This document shows positions 12,603 to 26,200 of a DNA stretch of 64,000 nucleotides, piece by piece. This stretch comes from Sphaerolaimus hirsutus. Lineage: Eukaryota; Nematoda; Chromadorea; Monhysterida; Sphaerolaimidae. Below the pieces are notes generated by a model. That model ran no database searches and was not told where the DNA came from. It saw only the letters and a list, made by a program, of their open reading frames with translations. Position 1 is the stretch's first letter, and each line of letters begins with the position of its first letter. The DNA lies in contig OZ038459.1 in assembly GCA_964036195.1 (NCBI GenBank), positions 8,305,206 through 8,369,205 of the forward strand, written 5' to 3'. A program made the position numbers and the translations under genes.

Positions 12603-12975
12603 TACCGTATTACCTCGAAATACCCCCATGGGGGTTTATTATTTCGCCAGCAAAATTTGAAGGGGGGTTAATTCAAGGGGGGGTTTTATTATTTCGTCAG
12701 AAATTTCCGTGAAATTCATAGCAGAGAATACGCTTTTTCACACACAAAAATGGTAATAAACGCGAGAAAATAGGTGGTATTGGGACTATAGATGTACATC
12801 TGTACACAAATGAGCATATAAGTGTATCTGCAATGCAAATTAGTAGTAATAAGTACATCATGTACATCGCATACAAGATGTTCATCATTCTGGAGGGGGG
12901 TATTTCGAGGGGGGGGGTTATTATTCCCCCAGCCCATTTTGAGGGGGGGGGGGGTTAATTCGAGGTAATACGGTA
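12603..12975. mobile_element. TACCGTATTACCTCGAAATA family element
   Basis: Ends TACCGTATTACCTCGAAATA and TTCGAGGTAATACGGTA are almost perfect inverted repeats, flanked by AAT/ATT. The core holds no gene. Confidence 0.75.
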
Positions 12976-13159
12976 ATTAAATGAAGATTTGAAAAATGGG
13001 GCTGCCATCCTTAATCGGAGCTGTATTAGGAGCGTCTTTAGTCGGTTTAGATTCTAACGGCGATGTCATTGTGTGCTGGGGTAGTGCTTTTCAAAAGGTT
13101 CAAAAAGATGTACGACTCTGGCGCCGAGTGTCATCGAGCAAACACCGCTTCTGTGCCAA

Positions 13160-13310
13160 TTCCCGACCCTGTAAAGTGTAAAGTGCTAAATGCCATGCAA
13201 AGTGTCAATTGTCTTGACAAATGTAAAGTGTCAATTGTCATGAAAAAGTAATATTTTTTTATTGACATTTTAGATGATATTTGACACTTTACAGGGTCTT
13301 GAACTGCCCC
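13160..13310. repeat. TGTAAAGTGTC foldback repeat
   Basis: Left GACCCTGTAAAGTGTAAAGT, right GACACTTTACAGGGTC with AAGTGTCAATTGTC strings between. Same family as 22253-22640, 28025-28570, 34707-34925, 36033-36345, 42238-42395, 43073-43235 and 49170-49335. Confidence 0.65.
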
Positions 13311-14264
13311 TGTTCCGGTTTGCTTGTCATCACTAGTCAGAGTAATGACTTGCATCCGAGTTTTTTCCGCTGTTGCATTTGTTCATAATAAATGAGCACC
13401 TTGAAAGCAGCTGGTCGTTTTACTTGTGAAGTTCTCTCATTGTTTGTTTTTTGAAACTTACAGCTGAGCGTATGACACGCTGCTTACCTGCGTAGGCGCA
13501 TTTTTGTTCATAATGCATAGTGCATACCTATCAAAATTGGTAGTACTCGAGTCAAATTTTTTGTTTCTTTTTCACAGGGTTATTGTAAATCATGGAGGCT
13601 GGGTGTAATTAGATTCACATTTCTATTTCCACACGCATCTGCAGCCAGAAAAGGTCAGTACTCTAGTGGGTTTTTTTCGTTTTTTTCCCATTGCGGTCAC
13701 GCACACTGTACACCATCGGAAGTTAAGGGAATCTCTTAGATCTGATTTTTGACCGACCTGAACGGATGTTTGCAAATTATTCATTGTGGTAAACTCAAAT
13801 TTGTGCAAAAATAGATTTTCCCAAATTTAGGTGGTGTGTATGGTCTGGCTACGCGGTTGATAGCTGGAATATTCGTGTACTGGTGTAGTCTGCTGTTGCC
13901 GAAACGTATTTTTACTCTAGAAATATGTATACTTTAGTACCGAGTAAATACACTTACGTGTCCTCCGAAAAAACAGTGGCCCCGAAAAACACCTGTACTC
14001 ACTTTTACTTTTGCGGTTTCTGTGGGTGGGTTTCTCACTTTTACATTTTCAATACTTCGCATACTTTACTCTAAGCATACTTAGAAATAAGTCTGGTAAA
14101 TACTTTTAACAACTCTTCTGCCCCCCCATCCGATTGCTTAAATACTTCGATTGGTCCACATAACATCACACCCAAAAAGTGTCAAGTGAAAAAATCGGGC
14201 AAATGTGCGTAACGGGCAGATGTGCGTATTAGTGCACCCCCAACCCCACCCCCCAGCACCCCAC

Positions 14265-17200
14265 ATGGGCTCCCTGTTCAGCCGCGGGACACAGCCCTCG
14301 GCCAGGGACCGGCTCGAGTCCATCGACAGGGATCTGGCCTTCCTCACCGAGGAGCGCCTCGCCTGGGACAAGTGGGGCCGGCGCGCCATTGGCTGGGTGT
14401 TTCTGGTAGCTGTGCTGGGATATGTGGCCGGAGCGGTTTATGTGTACTTGAATTATGTGCAGAGCGGCGCTCGTGGGTTTGGGGGGTTTGGTTTGATTGG
14501 TAGGGGGATAGGTGGGAATTGGTGGTTGAGGTGTCCGGTGGGGGTATAGATGGGAATGGTGCTGTGGACGGCTACAGGGTTATTTGGCCTTATCAATATA
14601 GACCTAGGTAGACTTGAGACTAGATGGTTGGTTTTTTTGCCATTTCTAATTTTATTACCGTTCAGTAGAATACAATACCATTTTATATTTGTTATACTGC
14701 ATTCATTGCGAAATTTCCTCCGGATTCAAGCAATGCTAGCTGGGAAATGGATGGCCAGATCGCTTTCGACTTACTATTTTGGGAACGTAAAAATAAGTCT
14801 CGGTGAGATATTTATGTTACTTAATTTTATTTATAAAAAGTTATAAAAAGCTACTTATAAAAAGTTAGCTGCTGGCGGCATTTGGCGGTCTGATTCACGT
14901 TTTTCTGCCGCATCAACTCAACGTCAATTATATTATATTAGTTAATTGTGGTTTAAGATCAAACGTCATTTCTGACATCAATCAATTTTTCGAACTTCGC
15001 ACGTTTCAGCCACTGCGCTACTGGCCGCGCCTCTGCTGGGCCTGGCCGGCTGCGTGTGGGCACTCAGGACCATCATTCAGTTTTTCGTCAGCAAAGCGCT
15101 TTCAAATCGCGACCAAAAAGCCATCGAGTTGAGAGCGGAACGAGCAGAGGTTCTTGACAACGTAAAGGTTTGTTTTCTAATGCTATTTATGGTTTTTCGC
15201 GGACGAAACTCTCTGCGCAAGTAAGCTCTCAACGCTCCAGCTATTTATCTTTTTATGATCTATCTAACCCCTGGGTTGCTCAGCTATCTATCTATCTGAG
15301 GCAAATTTGTTGGCTACTATCAATCGAACCCACCCTTCCCCCTCCGAAATAATTAATCTTCCATCCATTTACCTATCAGCAAATAGCTTTCCACTTTTAC
15401 AGACTTCAAAGTCAATATCGTTCATGTGAATTATTTCCTATTTTCAACTATAAATTTTTCCAGCTTTCTATACTCCGGAGAAGCGACTTACTATCTTTAT
15501 GTATGTACCCCCGAAAGGGGTTCAAATTCACTAAACCCCTGATTGGGAGTAGATTACTTGCGCTGGGAGCTTACTGGCGCTGGGAGTTTACTTGCGCTGA
15601 GACTGGTTATGTAAAAGCGCCATGGCGCTGGCGCCAGGCGCTAGCGTCAAAGCGCCATGGCGCTTTGACGCTTGGCGCTATTTTGCTGTGGCGCCATTGT
15701 CGCTTGGCGCTATTTTTGACCGGCGCCAGGAACAAAATGCCTGGCGCTGGCGCTAGCGCCAGAGGAAAAAGCGCCATGGCGCTTCTGGCGCTTGGCGCCA
15801 AAGTTGTGGCGCTTTTCACATCACTAGCTGGGGCACACCCACGTTCCTGGCCTTTCGTGGATTTCAAATTAACATTTCGCCTCCTCAGGCAACTGAAACC
15901 TACAAAGTAGCCAAGGAAATTTTGGACCGCTACGAAACTCCGCCTTTAGCAACGATATCCGTGTCGCCACAAATTCTAAGAAAACGGAACGGCAGCGACA
16001 GAGATAGAAGCAGGTCGACATCGCGTGAACGGCTCAGAGACGGTTCGCTGCGACGCAGAAATGTGAGCGACAGAATGAGAGATGACGGTCTTGAAGAACG
16101 TTCTGCCATGGATAGGACGCCTCAGGTGGGACTTTTTTCCGACCGCCCTTTTCTTTGGTACACGGTACACTTGGATTTCGAGTTACGCTTTCGATCTAAA
16201 CCAAAATTACGGATCCGACCAGGATTTTTGAACGGGGGCGATGCGGATGGGTAGGGACGAAACCCCCCCCCCCCCTCGTGACAGAAAAGTGCAATTCTTT
16301 TTCTGCCAATCACCCGGTAAGGGGGGAGCGTTCGGCCCCCTGGCTACGTCCTTGCCAAAAATAGTGATTTTGAATGTTAAAATGAGCAGAAAGGAAATGC
16401 AGTAATTTTTGAGTGTGAAATGAACAATTGAAAAATGTCGGGACATTTTTGAAAAAAGTGAAAAATCGATTTTTAAAGTGGTGGCTTTGAAAAATGAGCT
16501 TTTCCATCCCAACCAGGGTTGGTTTTAGTAAAATTCTTTTTACTAAAATTGTAGTAAAATTGTATTTGATTTTTCTTCAATTTTCCAATTTATTTTTATT
16601 TTATTCTTCAATTTTCCATTTTATTTTAATTTTCTGAGATCTTGCCAACCCTGATCCCAACGCACAAGTACATACGCGCAGGTGATCGGCCGACCAACGC
16701 CGCACGCGTGGCACCCGACGCCGCCCCAGAGCACGCCGGCGGCGCCGCAACTGAACGCACGGCCGGCCGGCTTCACTGCGCTACCGGCGCCAGTTGGTTC
16801 CGGTTCGGGTTTACATAGTAGTGACGTCAGTGTTTGGGTTGAGGTTGAGGCGGCGCCCCCCCCCTAAATTTTGGCCCTATAGTAAAGAAATGGAGCCATG
16901 ACGCTGGCGCCATTTGTAGGCGCCAGCCGACGCCATGGCAGTATTGGCGCTGGCGTTGGCGCCAACGTCTACCATATAGGTCTCTTTATATACCTATATT
17001 TCGTACTAGAATCATGTTGGGTACATTCCTAACGCTGTTAGATGCCGGAAAAAGACATAGTAAGCATTGGGTGGGTATTTGCGCGCGTACGCGCAAAAAT
17101 TTTTTAGAGGTGCCTTCAAAATTGCTTTAGAAGAGTGCAATTTCTGGCAAATTTTATTGCAAGGAACGGGGGGGGACGACCTCCCCCCCCCCGCCCCCCT

Positions 17201-20200
17201 GCGTACGTCCTTGACCATGCGTGGTTACAGTTTAGTTGGGCCGAGGTCAATTTCAGTTTGGTAATCTTCTCTGTCAGTTGCAAAATTTGTGTTTTGGAAG
17301 GGCCATTGCAAGCAAGCTTATTCCATGGTCAAATCGAAAAGGTCTGTGCTTGCAGCGATAGGATTGTAATTAATCTCCTATTGAATATCAAGCATTTTTC
17401 ATATCGAAATTCGGTGACGAACTGTGTGCAAGAATATAAATAGGTTATCGTATCGAATATGGGATACCGAACACCTTTTCGTTTAAATAGAAGTATACCT
17501 ATATGCATGTGGCAAAATAACTTTTGAGAATGTAATGTGAACTTGTATTACTGTTATGTAAATATTTCCATAGAAAAGTCATATTTATTTATATTCCATC
17601 CAACCCTAAGGCGCGACTAGTTTCACCCTGCGGCCAGAATTCACTGTGAAGGAAGTTGTTTAGTCCGAAATACAAAATTGGAAGTAGACTTTCGTGGGCA
17701 AAGCACGTACATATATACATTATATTATTATCACGGCGGAAATAGTACAAATGAATAGTACTGATCACAACTTTGAGGGGCCGTTGCACGAGTTCATGTT
17801 TTTCCGATAAAAAAAGTAGAATGAAAAGCATGAACATGCGCATTTTAATATTCATTGCGTCTCGTAAAGCAGGGGCAACATAAGTATTTTATTTAGGTTG
17901 ACTGTAAATATTTAAATAGCATTATACCTGGGGTGCTCAGCATTTTGAATGAAACTAAAGTACAGAGAAAGCTATGATTTCATTCGTTGTTAGTTCACCT
18001 CGCCGATGACCACAATTAGTCAACCTGCACCGTAGAAACGTTCATGCAGGTGTCACTGACTCCCGCAACCACTGAACGGGGGCTCGCTCAACCAACAAGT
18101 CAGAATCTGAAATATTTGTCGAGCCCGAATCGATTAGCGATGGCATTTTTGGCATTCTCTTTTTCACTGTGCCCGCTGCGACCAAAGCGGAGGGCGCCCT
18201 CGGGCGCGCTGGAGTCGTCGCTGGCGAGGGGCGTGGTGGGGTTGTTGCGCTTGCCGAACCGCATGATGCCCTCCGGGTTGGATCTGAGCTTCAAGCTGAC
18301 GACGCCGCCGTTCGACCGGCCGAAGCGCATCACGCCTGCGGATATTTCTGGTTGACGTTTGTTTTTTTAGGGACGGTGCTCGAGTAAACCCGGTGCTCAA
18401 GTAGCAGCACCCGGGTGCACATGTAGACCCGGTACTCATTGTGTCTCATTGTGTCCGGTGGAGCACTGTGTCTTCATTGGCCCCATTGGTCACCCCCCAT
18501 AATGAACTGCAGCCATTCCATTTCGTTGGAATGGTTTTTGCTTTTTATGCACCAAAATTTCAAGTAAAACTGTTCTCACCAAAAATTACATTTTATTCAA
18601 ACTTCATAGAGTTGGTAGTAATGGCCCTACACACACTAGTTTTCAGCGTGACTTCTGTGAAAACTGAACTGGCAACATGGCAACATACAGCCTACTCTTA
18701 TTGTATGCTATATGTGTTTTAGTTTTCAAGTTTAAACTTTCACTAATTTAAATTCACATTAAAATTTAATAAAATAATTCAACCGTGCTGATTAATCTGC
18801 ATTTTTTAAATTCAGTTTTCCCACGAAGTCACGATGAAAACTAAGCACACGGTGAAAACGGTGTGTAGACACAATGGGGAACTAAATTTTTTATAAATTA
18901 CGACGTGTTCTGTACTGACGTACTTTCAAAAAGCACGTGTACCTAAAGGTGAGTATTGGTATTTTTGGGGGCATTGGGGGAAACGTTAACGTACTTGAGT
19001 ATACGTATTTTTCGAGTAAACGTAAATACGTTTTAACAACTGGTCTGAATAAGTAATCATTAACAAGCTCTATAACCAACCGTCAGGTGATCTGCCAAAG
19101 CGCATAATGCCCTCTGGTCGCTTGCCAAAGCGCATGATGCCTTCTGGCCGCTTGCCAAATCGCATGATGCCTTCTGGCCGCTTTCCAAAGCGCATGATGC
19201 CTTCCGGGTTTCCGCGTTTGCCGAACCTGAGCACGCCTTCGGGGTTGGCGCGTTTGCCGAATCGCAGAATGCCTTCGGGCGAGCGGCCGTCGCGCGCCCC
19301 CTCGGTCTCAATTAGTCCGTAGCCGCTGTCTGCGCACATATTCCTGTGTGCAGTGGCATCGACGCATGTGCCACACCTGGCTCCGCCCACACGCGCCTGC
19401 CTAAAGCCACGTTTACACTGCATTTTGTGCCGACAAAAAAAGAAGTGAAAAAGTTCCATACTTCTGGAATGAAGTTCCACATCTGCAACAAAAAGCAGTG
19501 ATGTATACTTACTAGTTCAGTGTACACACATGCCAATTTGTAGATAATTAGGGCATTTCATGCAAGTTTGAAAACGAAGTTCAGTTGTCGGTTCGGTTTC
19601 AAAACAAACACCGAATTGACAACTGAAATTCATGTTCAAAAGTTTTGAACGACAGGTTGAAATTATCTGCAAATTAGCATGTGTGTACGCTTAACTAGTG
19701 AGCACACTTCACTGCCTTTTCTCGCAGATATTGAACTTTATTTTGGAATTATGGAACTTTATCACTTAAATTTTTTGTCAGCACACGAAACTGTGTAAAC
19801 GCTGCTTGAAGTGATTTTTGTGAACAAAATTAAGCACGTGCAGGCTTGACTAGGGTTTGCACTTGATTTGTTTAAACTGATTTTAATTTTAAAAAATCTG
19901 ATATATTTTTTTAAATCAAAGGGGTGAAACTGATTTTAAGATTTTTAAATCAAAAAGCAAAATTTCTGGTAGACTTACACTACGTATTTTGCAATTTTTT
20001 TGCGCGCAATTTTTCGTACACATTACCATTGGTAGTGCTTCCATGGATTTTATGGCATTTTTAGTGTAAAAGCTTCCATTTATTCATGCTACCAGGTAAT
20101 AATAAGCCGTGAGTGATATGCTTGTGTAGTATATAATATCCAGCCAATGTGCTCCCACATACTTATACAGTGTGTAACATCACTGTCAATGTATTAGCCT

Positions 20201-23200
20201 TCTCTTACAACCTTATTTAAGCACTATTCCATGTTGATCTTCATCTGAAGTCATGAATGTTCAACAAAAGGCGATATACGTAATAAGGTGATGTAAAAAT
20301 GGATATTTTTGGAGGAAATCACTTTATAATGCTATACCATGACTCCACAGTCATAATATGAACACAATAGACATAAAAATACATTGTCTGACACTTAACA
20401 TACACATATTTGTTCTCTAAACCTCCATTTTGGACGATTTAAAAAATCTGATTTTAATTTTTTTTAGATCAATTTTAATTTTAAAAAATAGATGTTTTTA
20501 AATCAAGGCGTTTAAAAACTTGATTTTTTTCCAACCTTAGGAATGTCCGATAACACTTTTTTGTGCACGAATGAAAATCGTGGGCGGATTTGAAGATAAT
20601 TCACATGGGTGCCGGCCAGCCCGCCTTTTGAATAAAGACAATTCATGTACCTACACTAAATTTTAATGAATAGTGTGATTTTAACTTTTATATCTGATAG
20701 ATCATGGTTATTTTTACTGCATGACACTTAATTTTCTGTTGAGTGTGATGCTTTAAAAATTATGTGTTATTCAGTTGACATTGACACGATTTAATTGACA
20801 CGAATTTGCTGTGTCAACTAGCGTGTATGGGCCCAATGTCGAGCCCTTGTCATAGCAATACGTGCTCTTGTCTTAACCTTTTCACACACACTGTGCTGCT
20901 AACCTTGCGCCAAGCAGACGGCCACCAACAAAAACAACATGCTCACTGCAGTCGTCCACGCGTCCAATGCCGCCATATTTTCCGATTAGATTTCAAAATC
21001 GACCGTGGCCGCCCGCGATTTGCGCACTTTCCAAGCCTGCGATGATGGCAACTTTTTTGCCATGTTGCCAAATGCTCGCTGAATATTGTTGCAGTGCGCG
21101 GCAAAGCGGACTCTGGTGCATGCGCGCGAGGAATTTGTCACTTCGTGTAGCCACTTATGAATGGACTTTTTAACTGGGCGTGTTTTTTGAGACGACTTGC
21201 TTCAGCGAAGTTTTCGTCTTGAAAATGGGTCTTCGATGAATGAAAAGTGGGGGCGGAAAGTTTTATGGGTTCTGGGGATCGTGATCGAGATTTGCGATTG
21301 TAATTTTGGGTGTCAAAAATACGGATTTTTGTCGGGCTCAGGATTCGGGATCAGGACTGGTAAATACAAAAAATATTTTGATTTGTTGGGATTGGAACCG
21401 GAAAATCTCGCCATTTCGCCGAACTTTTGATCGAGATTCCGTTTTCACCATAGGAATAACCGGCAGACATTGTAAATATCGCCGAGAAGTGTGACATGCA
21501 GTATTATACTGCATGAGCTGCGCCTATGTTGACGTGGTGCCATTATTCATGGCGCACTTGTCACAAATCGACATGATTAATGGGTCAACATTCATCGGCT
21601 TGTTGTTTCGTATGGGTGAAAGTAGCTTGCGGAGATTAGCAATACAGACAGGGCGAATTCATAAAGATGCTAATGTCCCTTGCTGTCCGCACTGTTTATT
21701 GTTAAGAGGAATATTTTAGGTCACTTGCATGTCGATTATTTTCGTAGGAGGTTGTCGACTTTAGAGACATGTGTACGTATATAGTCGATAGCACCAATGA
21801 TTTATGACGTCACTACGAGCTTGTCACATTAATCAGATTCTGGCGCCCAATTACCCCGATCTGTGGGTGGAGGGCGGCTCAGCTCAGGCAGCCCTCCCCT
21901 CCATCAAATCAAATTAGATACAAATACAAATTTGTAACGAATAAATGGTGTTCACATAGGGCCCACACATACTTTGACATGAAAATTCGTGTCTACTAAT
22001 TTCACCTAAATTTTGGTTACTTACGTGATTTTAACCAGGGCTGGCAAAATCTTAGAAAATAAAGAAAATTTAAGAATAAAATAAAATATAAAAAATTTCA
22101 AAATAAAATTAAAAATTGTATAAAAATTCTTATTTTTGTAAAATTATTGTAAAATTGTATACAAATTCATATTTTTGTAAAAATTGTATAAAAATTCATA
22201 TTTTTTGTACAAATTTTATCATGTTGCTTGTTGTTCAACCTGTTTATTCACGGAACTGGGGCAGTCCCAAGCCCTACAAAGTGTCAAATGTCATATGAAA
22301 TGTCATGCTAAGTGTCAATTGTCATGACAAATGTTAGCTAAGGTGTCAATTGTCATGGCAAATATAAATTAAAGTGGCAACTGTCAAGCAAATATTATCC
22401 AAAACTTACCTTTTGTATCCAAATCTTATGTGAACATTTGAATACAAAAACATAAGATTTGAATAACAAAACATAAGATTTGGATACCAAAACATAAGAT
22501 TTAGATACACAATTTCTACTTTGCATGACATTTGTCATGAGAATTGACACTTTGCTTGACATTTGAGATACCAATTTACTCTACTCAACATTTGTCATGA
22601 CAATTACCACCTTGCATGACACTTTACAAATGTGCCCAGCACACTCTTGTAGTCCTTCCACTGACAATGCAAGCCATTCATATCAATAATTGTAACTTAA
22701 CACTTTCAACTAGCTAACAATATCTACTGCATGCAACTTCTGCAAAGTAATGGCAAAATTTTGTCACACGTTTTTGATGTTTAGGTCTAATTAGAACATT
22801 TTTCTGGCCTTGCATGCGAGATTCTGATTTTTTGTAAAATTTCTGTAAATTTTTTGTAAAATTTTTGTAAAATAGTCCATTTTATTCTTTTATTAACATT
22901 TTGGAATAAAATAAAATAAAATGAAACAAGAATAAAATTAAAATAAAATACATTTTTATACAATTTGTATACAAATTATTTTTTATAAAACCAACCCTGT
23001 ACGTGTTCTTATATAACCCATTCATTGTTTTACCATGTGTTTTGCTTCACATGTATTTATCACCAACCATAGTTTTGTTCTATATATTGTCTTTTCACTG
23101 AATTTGGGTGGGGGAATTTCGAGGGAGTATTTATTATTTCCCCATATCGCTCGGACTTGGGGGTATTTCGAGGGAGGTTTATTGGAGGTAATACGGTAAC

Positions 23201-26200
23201 TATGATATTTTCTGACACAGTGGCTTTTCTTTACTTCTTCGAGTTTCGACCAATTCAACCTCATCTCTACCTCATTTTGTGACATTACTGTTCCAAATAT
23301 TAATCAGTCCTTGTTATGCCAATCAATTGTTATAAAGGCACTGCATAACATAATCGTTTGACAGGAGAACCGTGTGGGGGACAGTTCATCAGAAATTTTG
23401 TGATGTGCTCGTGATTCACACTTCTGCACGCTTCACGGATTTTATGAAGTGTTATTTGCGCAACAAATATAATGAATAATTACCTTAAAAATTGAAAATA
23501 ATGAACACTCATGCTTTTCACTAATTTTATTACCACAGAAGGAACAACAGTTCCCTGGCTTTTATTATTATAGCCTTTAAATTTATCTAGGTAAACCCCC
23601 CTCAAAAGTGATTTCGAATAAAAATAAAAATAAGTATTTTTCCTAAGCTTAAAAAACAATCTTTACCAAATCTCATCACGACTATTTCATACAAGGACGT
23701 ATCCAGGGGGGCGGGGGTAGGGTTCAAACGATATATCGTATCGAATATCGAATATCGGATATCGACCATTTTTTAATATCGAATATCGATATCGAAAATT
23801 TTGAAAAAATATCAAATATCGAATATCGAAAGTTTTGGAAAAATATCGAATATCGATAACGAATATCGACCATTTTTTCGATATATCGAACCTGTATTGT
23901 GTCCCCAAATGTACTTTTCATTTTCATTTTGAGATGTTTATGGTTGATCTGATGTGCTTATAGTATTGTATTTGATGAGTAAAAGTACAGTATTTATAAT
24001 GTCATTGTTGTTGGAGTGCTAAATTTGCAGAAAACGCTCATATACTTTTTTTTGCAACATGCCCTTAAGCAATTAGGTTAGAAGGATGAACTGTAATATC
24101 TACCAATTGTTATTTGTCTGATACACTTTGATTCATCATGTTTTTCTTCTATTTTCTACCATTGAGTGATGTAAAGCTTGTTAAAATCACTTGTACCATT
24201 CACATTTCAGTAAAGAGATGATGAAACATGTGTGCAACCACATGAAAATACAATATGCCACTTGAAATATGCCTTGCTATACCAAAAGCATATCGCAATA
24301 TCGAATATCGACCATTTTTCAATATCGAATATCGAAAATCGATATCGAGGTTCCATATCATATCGATATCGAATATCGAGTTTCAGAAAAAAAATATCGA
24401 ACATCGATGTCGAAAATTTTGAAAAAATATCGAATATCGATATCGAAAAGTCATATCGTTTGAACCCTAGGCGGGGGGGCTGCACCCCCCCCCCCCTTCC
24501 CGGGGTGAGACCTAAAAAGTCCCGAAAAATGCAACTTTTCCTGTATATTTTTCGATGTTTCTGAAAAAAATTTTGCGCCATAGCGCGCAATTGCTTCTCC
24601 GCGCATGGTATTAACGGATCGGTCCCTTTAGACCAAAATCGTTCAAAATAAAAACATTTTTTGCGAGTTTCGCTGTATATGAATGCATATTTACATACAT
24701 ATAAAGCGGTCCTGGTGCTGGCGCCAACGCCAATGGCGCCATGGCGTGGCGCCGATGTATGGCGCTAGCGCCAAAACGCCTTTCCGTCCTTTAGGGAAAA
24801 AATTTAGGGGGGGCTGAGCCCCCCCCCCCCCGTTCGCCGGCCCCCGTAAACAAGCAGCCCCCCCGCTCAAAAATCCTGGATACGTCCCTGATTTCATATG
24901 TTTAATTTACATGTTACATTTCAGTATAACCACACCAGTGTTTTCCGAATTCCCGACTCTCATGATAGGTCATGTAATATTCACTTCAATCAATATATTA
25001 ATAACCACCATTTAGTCGATCGAATTCCGGATGGCTGTGTAAAAACGGTGCTTCACAAAACTTTCTGAATATATCACGTGTCCACAGCAATGCATTTTTT
25101 CAGCCCGTGGTGGGCGTGCGCGCGGTGGGCGCCCGTCTGGCACCGTTGCCGCCCCGCGATCGGTCGCCCATGGATAAAATCGTCGATTATTTGCTGGGTT
25201 TGTCATTTCCCTTTGTTCAACGCTGCAATGTGCGACACTAATTCATTAGTCTTACTAGTGTTGAAATCGGGACCCGAAATTGTCAATCTCAATTTTGGGT
25301 CCTGTTTTTCTTTGTTTCATGATTCAGTATTTGTTGTTTTTAGTGACCCGGCACCGCGGCCCGAAATTGAACCCGGATTTTAGAATCTCAATTTCGGGTC
25401 ATAATGTCCAACACTAGTAAACTGAAGTAGTGTTGGAAAAAACAACCCTAAATGTCATTCACAATTTCGGGTCACTAAATACTGATTTAAGAACAAGAAA
25501 CAGGGCCAGAAAATGAACCCGAAATTGAGTTGACAATTTAGGGCCCCGATTTCCAACACTAGTAAACTGAAATGAGTTAGTGTTGGACATTGCTGCCCGA
25601 AGTATAAGACTCAAACGGGGGGCATTGGTGCGCAATGGGTGTAGATGGGCTACGAGTAGAATTAAATGCGCTAGGGGTCTAGATTCCCAATGGGTTTAGA
25701 TGCACGCCGACACAGGGTCGTTTGAAGTAGTTCCTCAACATGTCCCCTCGCTACTCACACCACTACCCCCCCACCCTCCACGCCCATCACCCCCACCAAC
25801 CCCCGCAGGCGACGGGCCGGGCAGCCGTTACGCGCTCATCTGCCGGCAGTGCCACGCGCACAACGGACTCGCGCTGCGCGACGACGCCGAGAGACTGGCC
25901 TTCCGGTGCGCCTACTGCGGCATGTTCAACCCGGCGCGGCTGAAACCGCAGATGCCCACGAGGGTCGGTTTGGGGTTGGGGGTTGGGTTACTGTGGTTGA
26001 GTGAATGTGATGTTCCGGGGTTTGTGAAATTTATGACTGTTTTTGTGGTGAGGTGGTGAACGAGGGTGAACGCTGCCCCCCCCCCCCAAATGTATCCGAC
26101 AGGCCGCTCAGCTATATAGCTATCCCGAGGCAACATTTCTATTTATATTTATAGCGATTTCGTAATTTTTGGCAGGCTGCCAAGTTGCCATAAGGGGTAG

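Larger units (their letters stand above)
10074..14264. other. Intergenic region between shugoshin and lunapark
   Basis: No gene supported. 10080-11080 shows nothing beyond AT-rich sequence. 11090-13310 is dominated by CCTCGAAATA-family and TGTAAAGTGTC-family repeats (separate entries), with a hairpin at 12418-12548 whose arms share AAATCTGTTTT and TTTGAGTTTAC. 13890-14115 is a copy of the AGTTGTTAAAAGTAC family, ending ACTTTTAACAACTCT. Confidence 0.6.

Noticed and set aside
11090..12975. Regular CCCCCCTCGAAATA repeats resembling a CRISPR or satellite array
   Set aside because: Repeats have no constant spacers, lie inside inverted-repeat elements, and the genome is eukaryotic.
22035..22999. 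Exact 8-bp target duplication for this CAGGGCTGG element
   Set aside because: TACGTGAT and TACGTGTT are similar but the left one is not adjacent to the element end, so I do not claim it.
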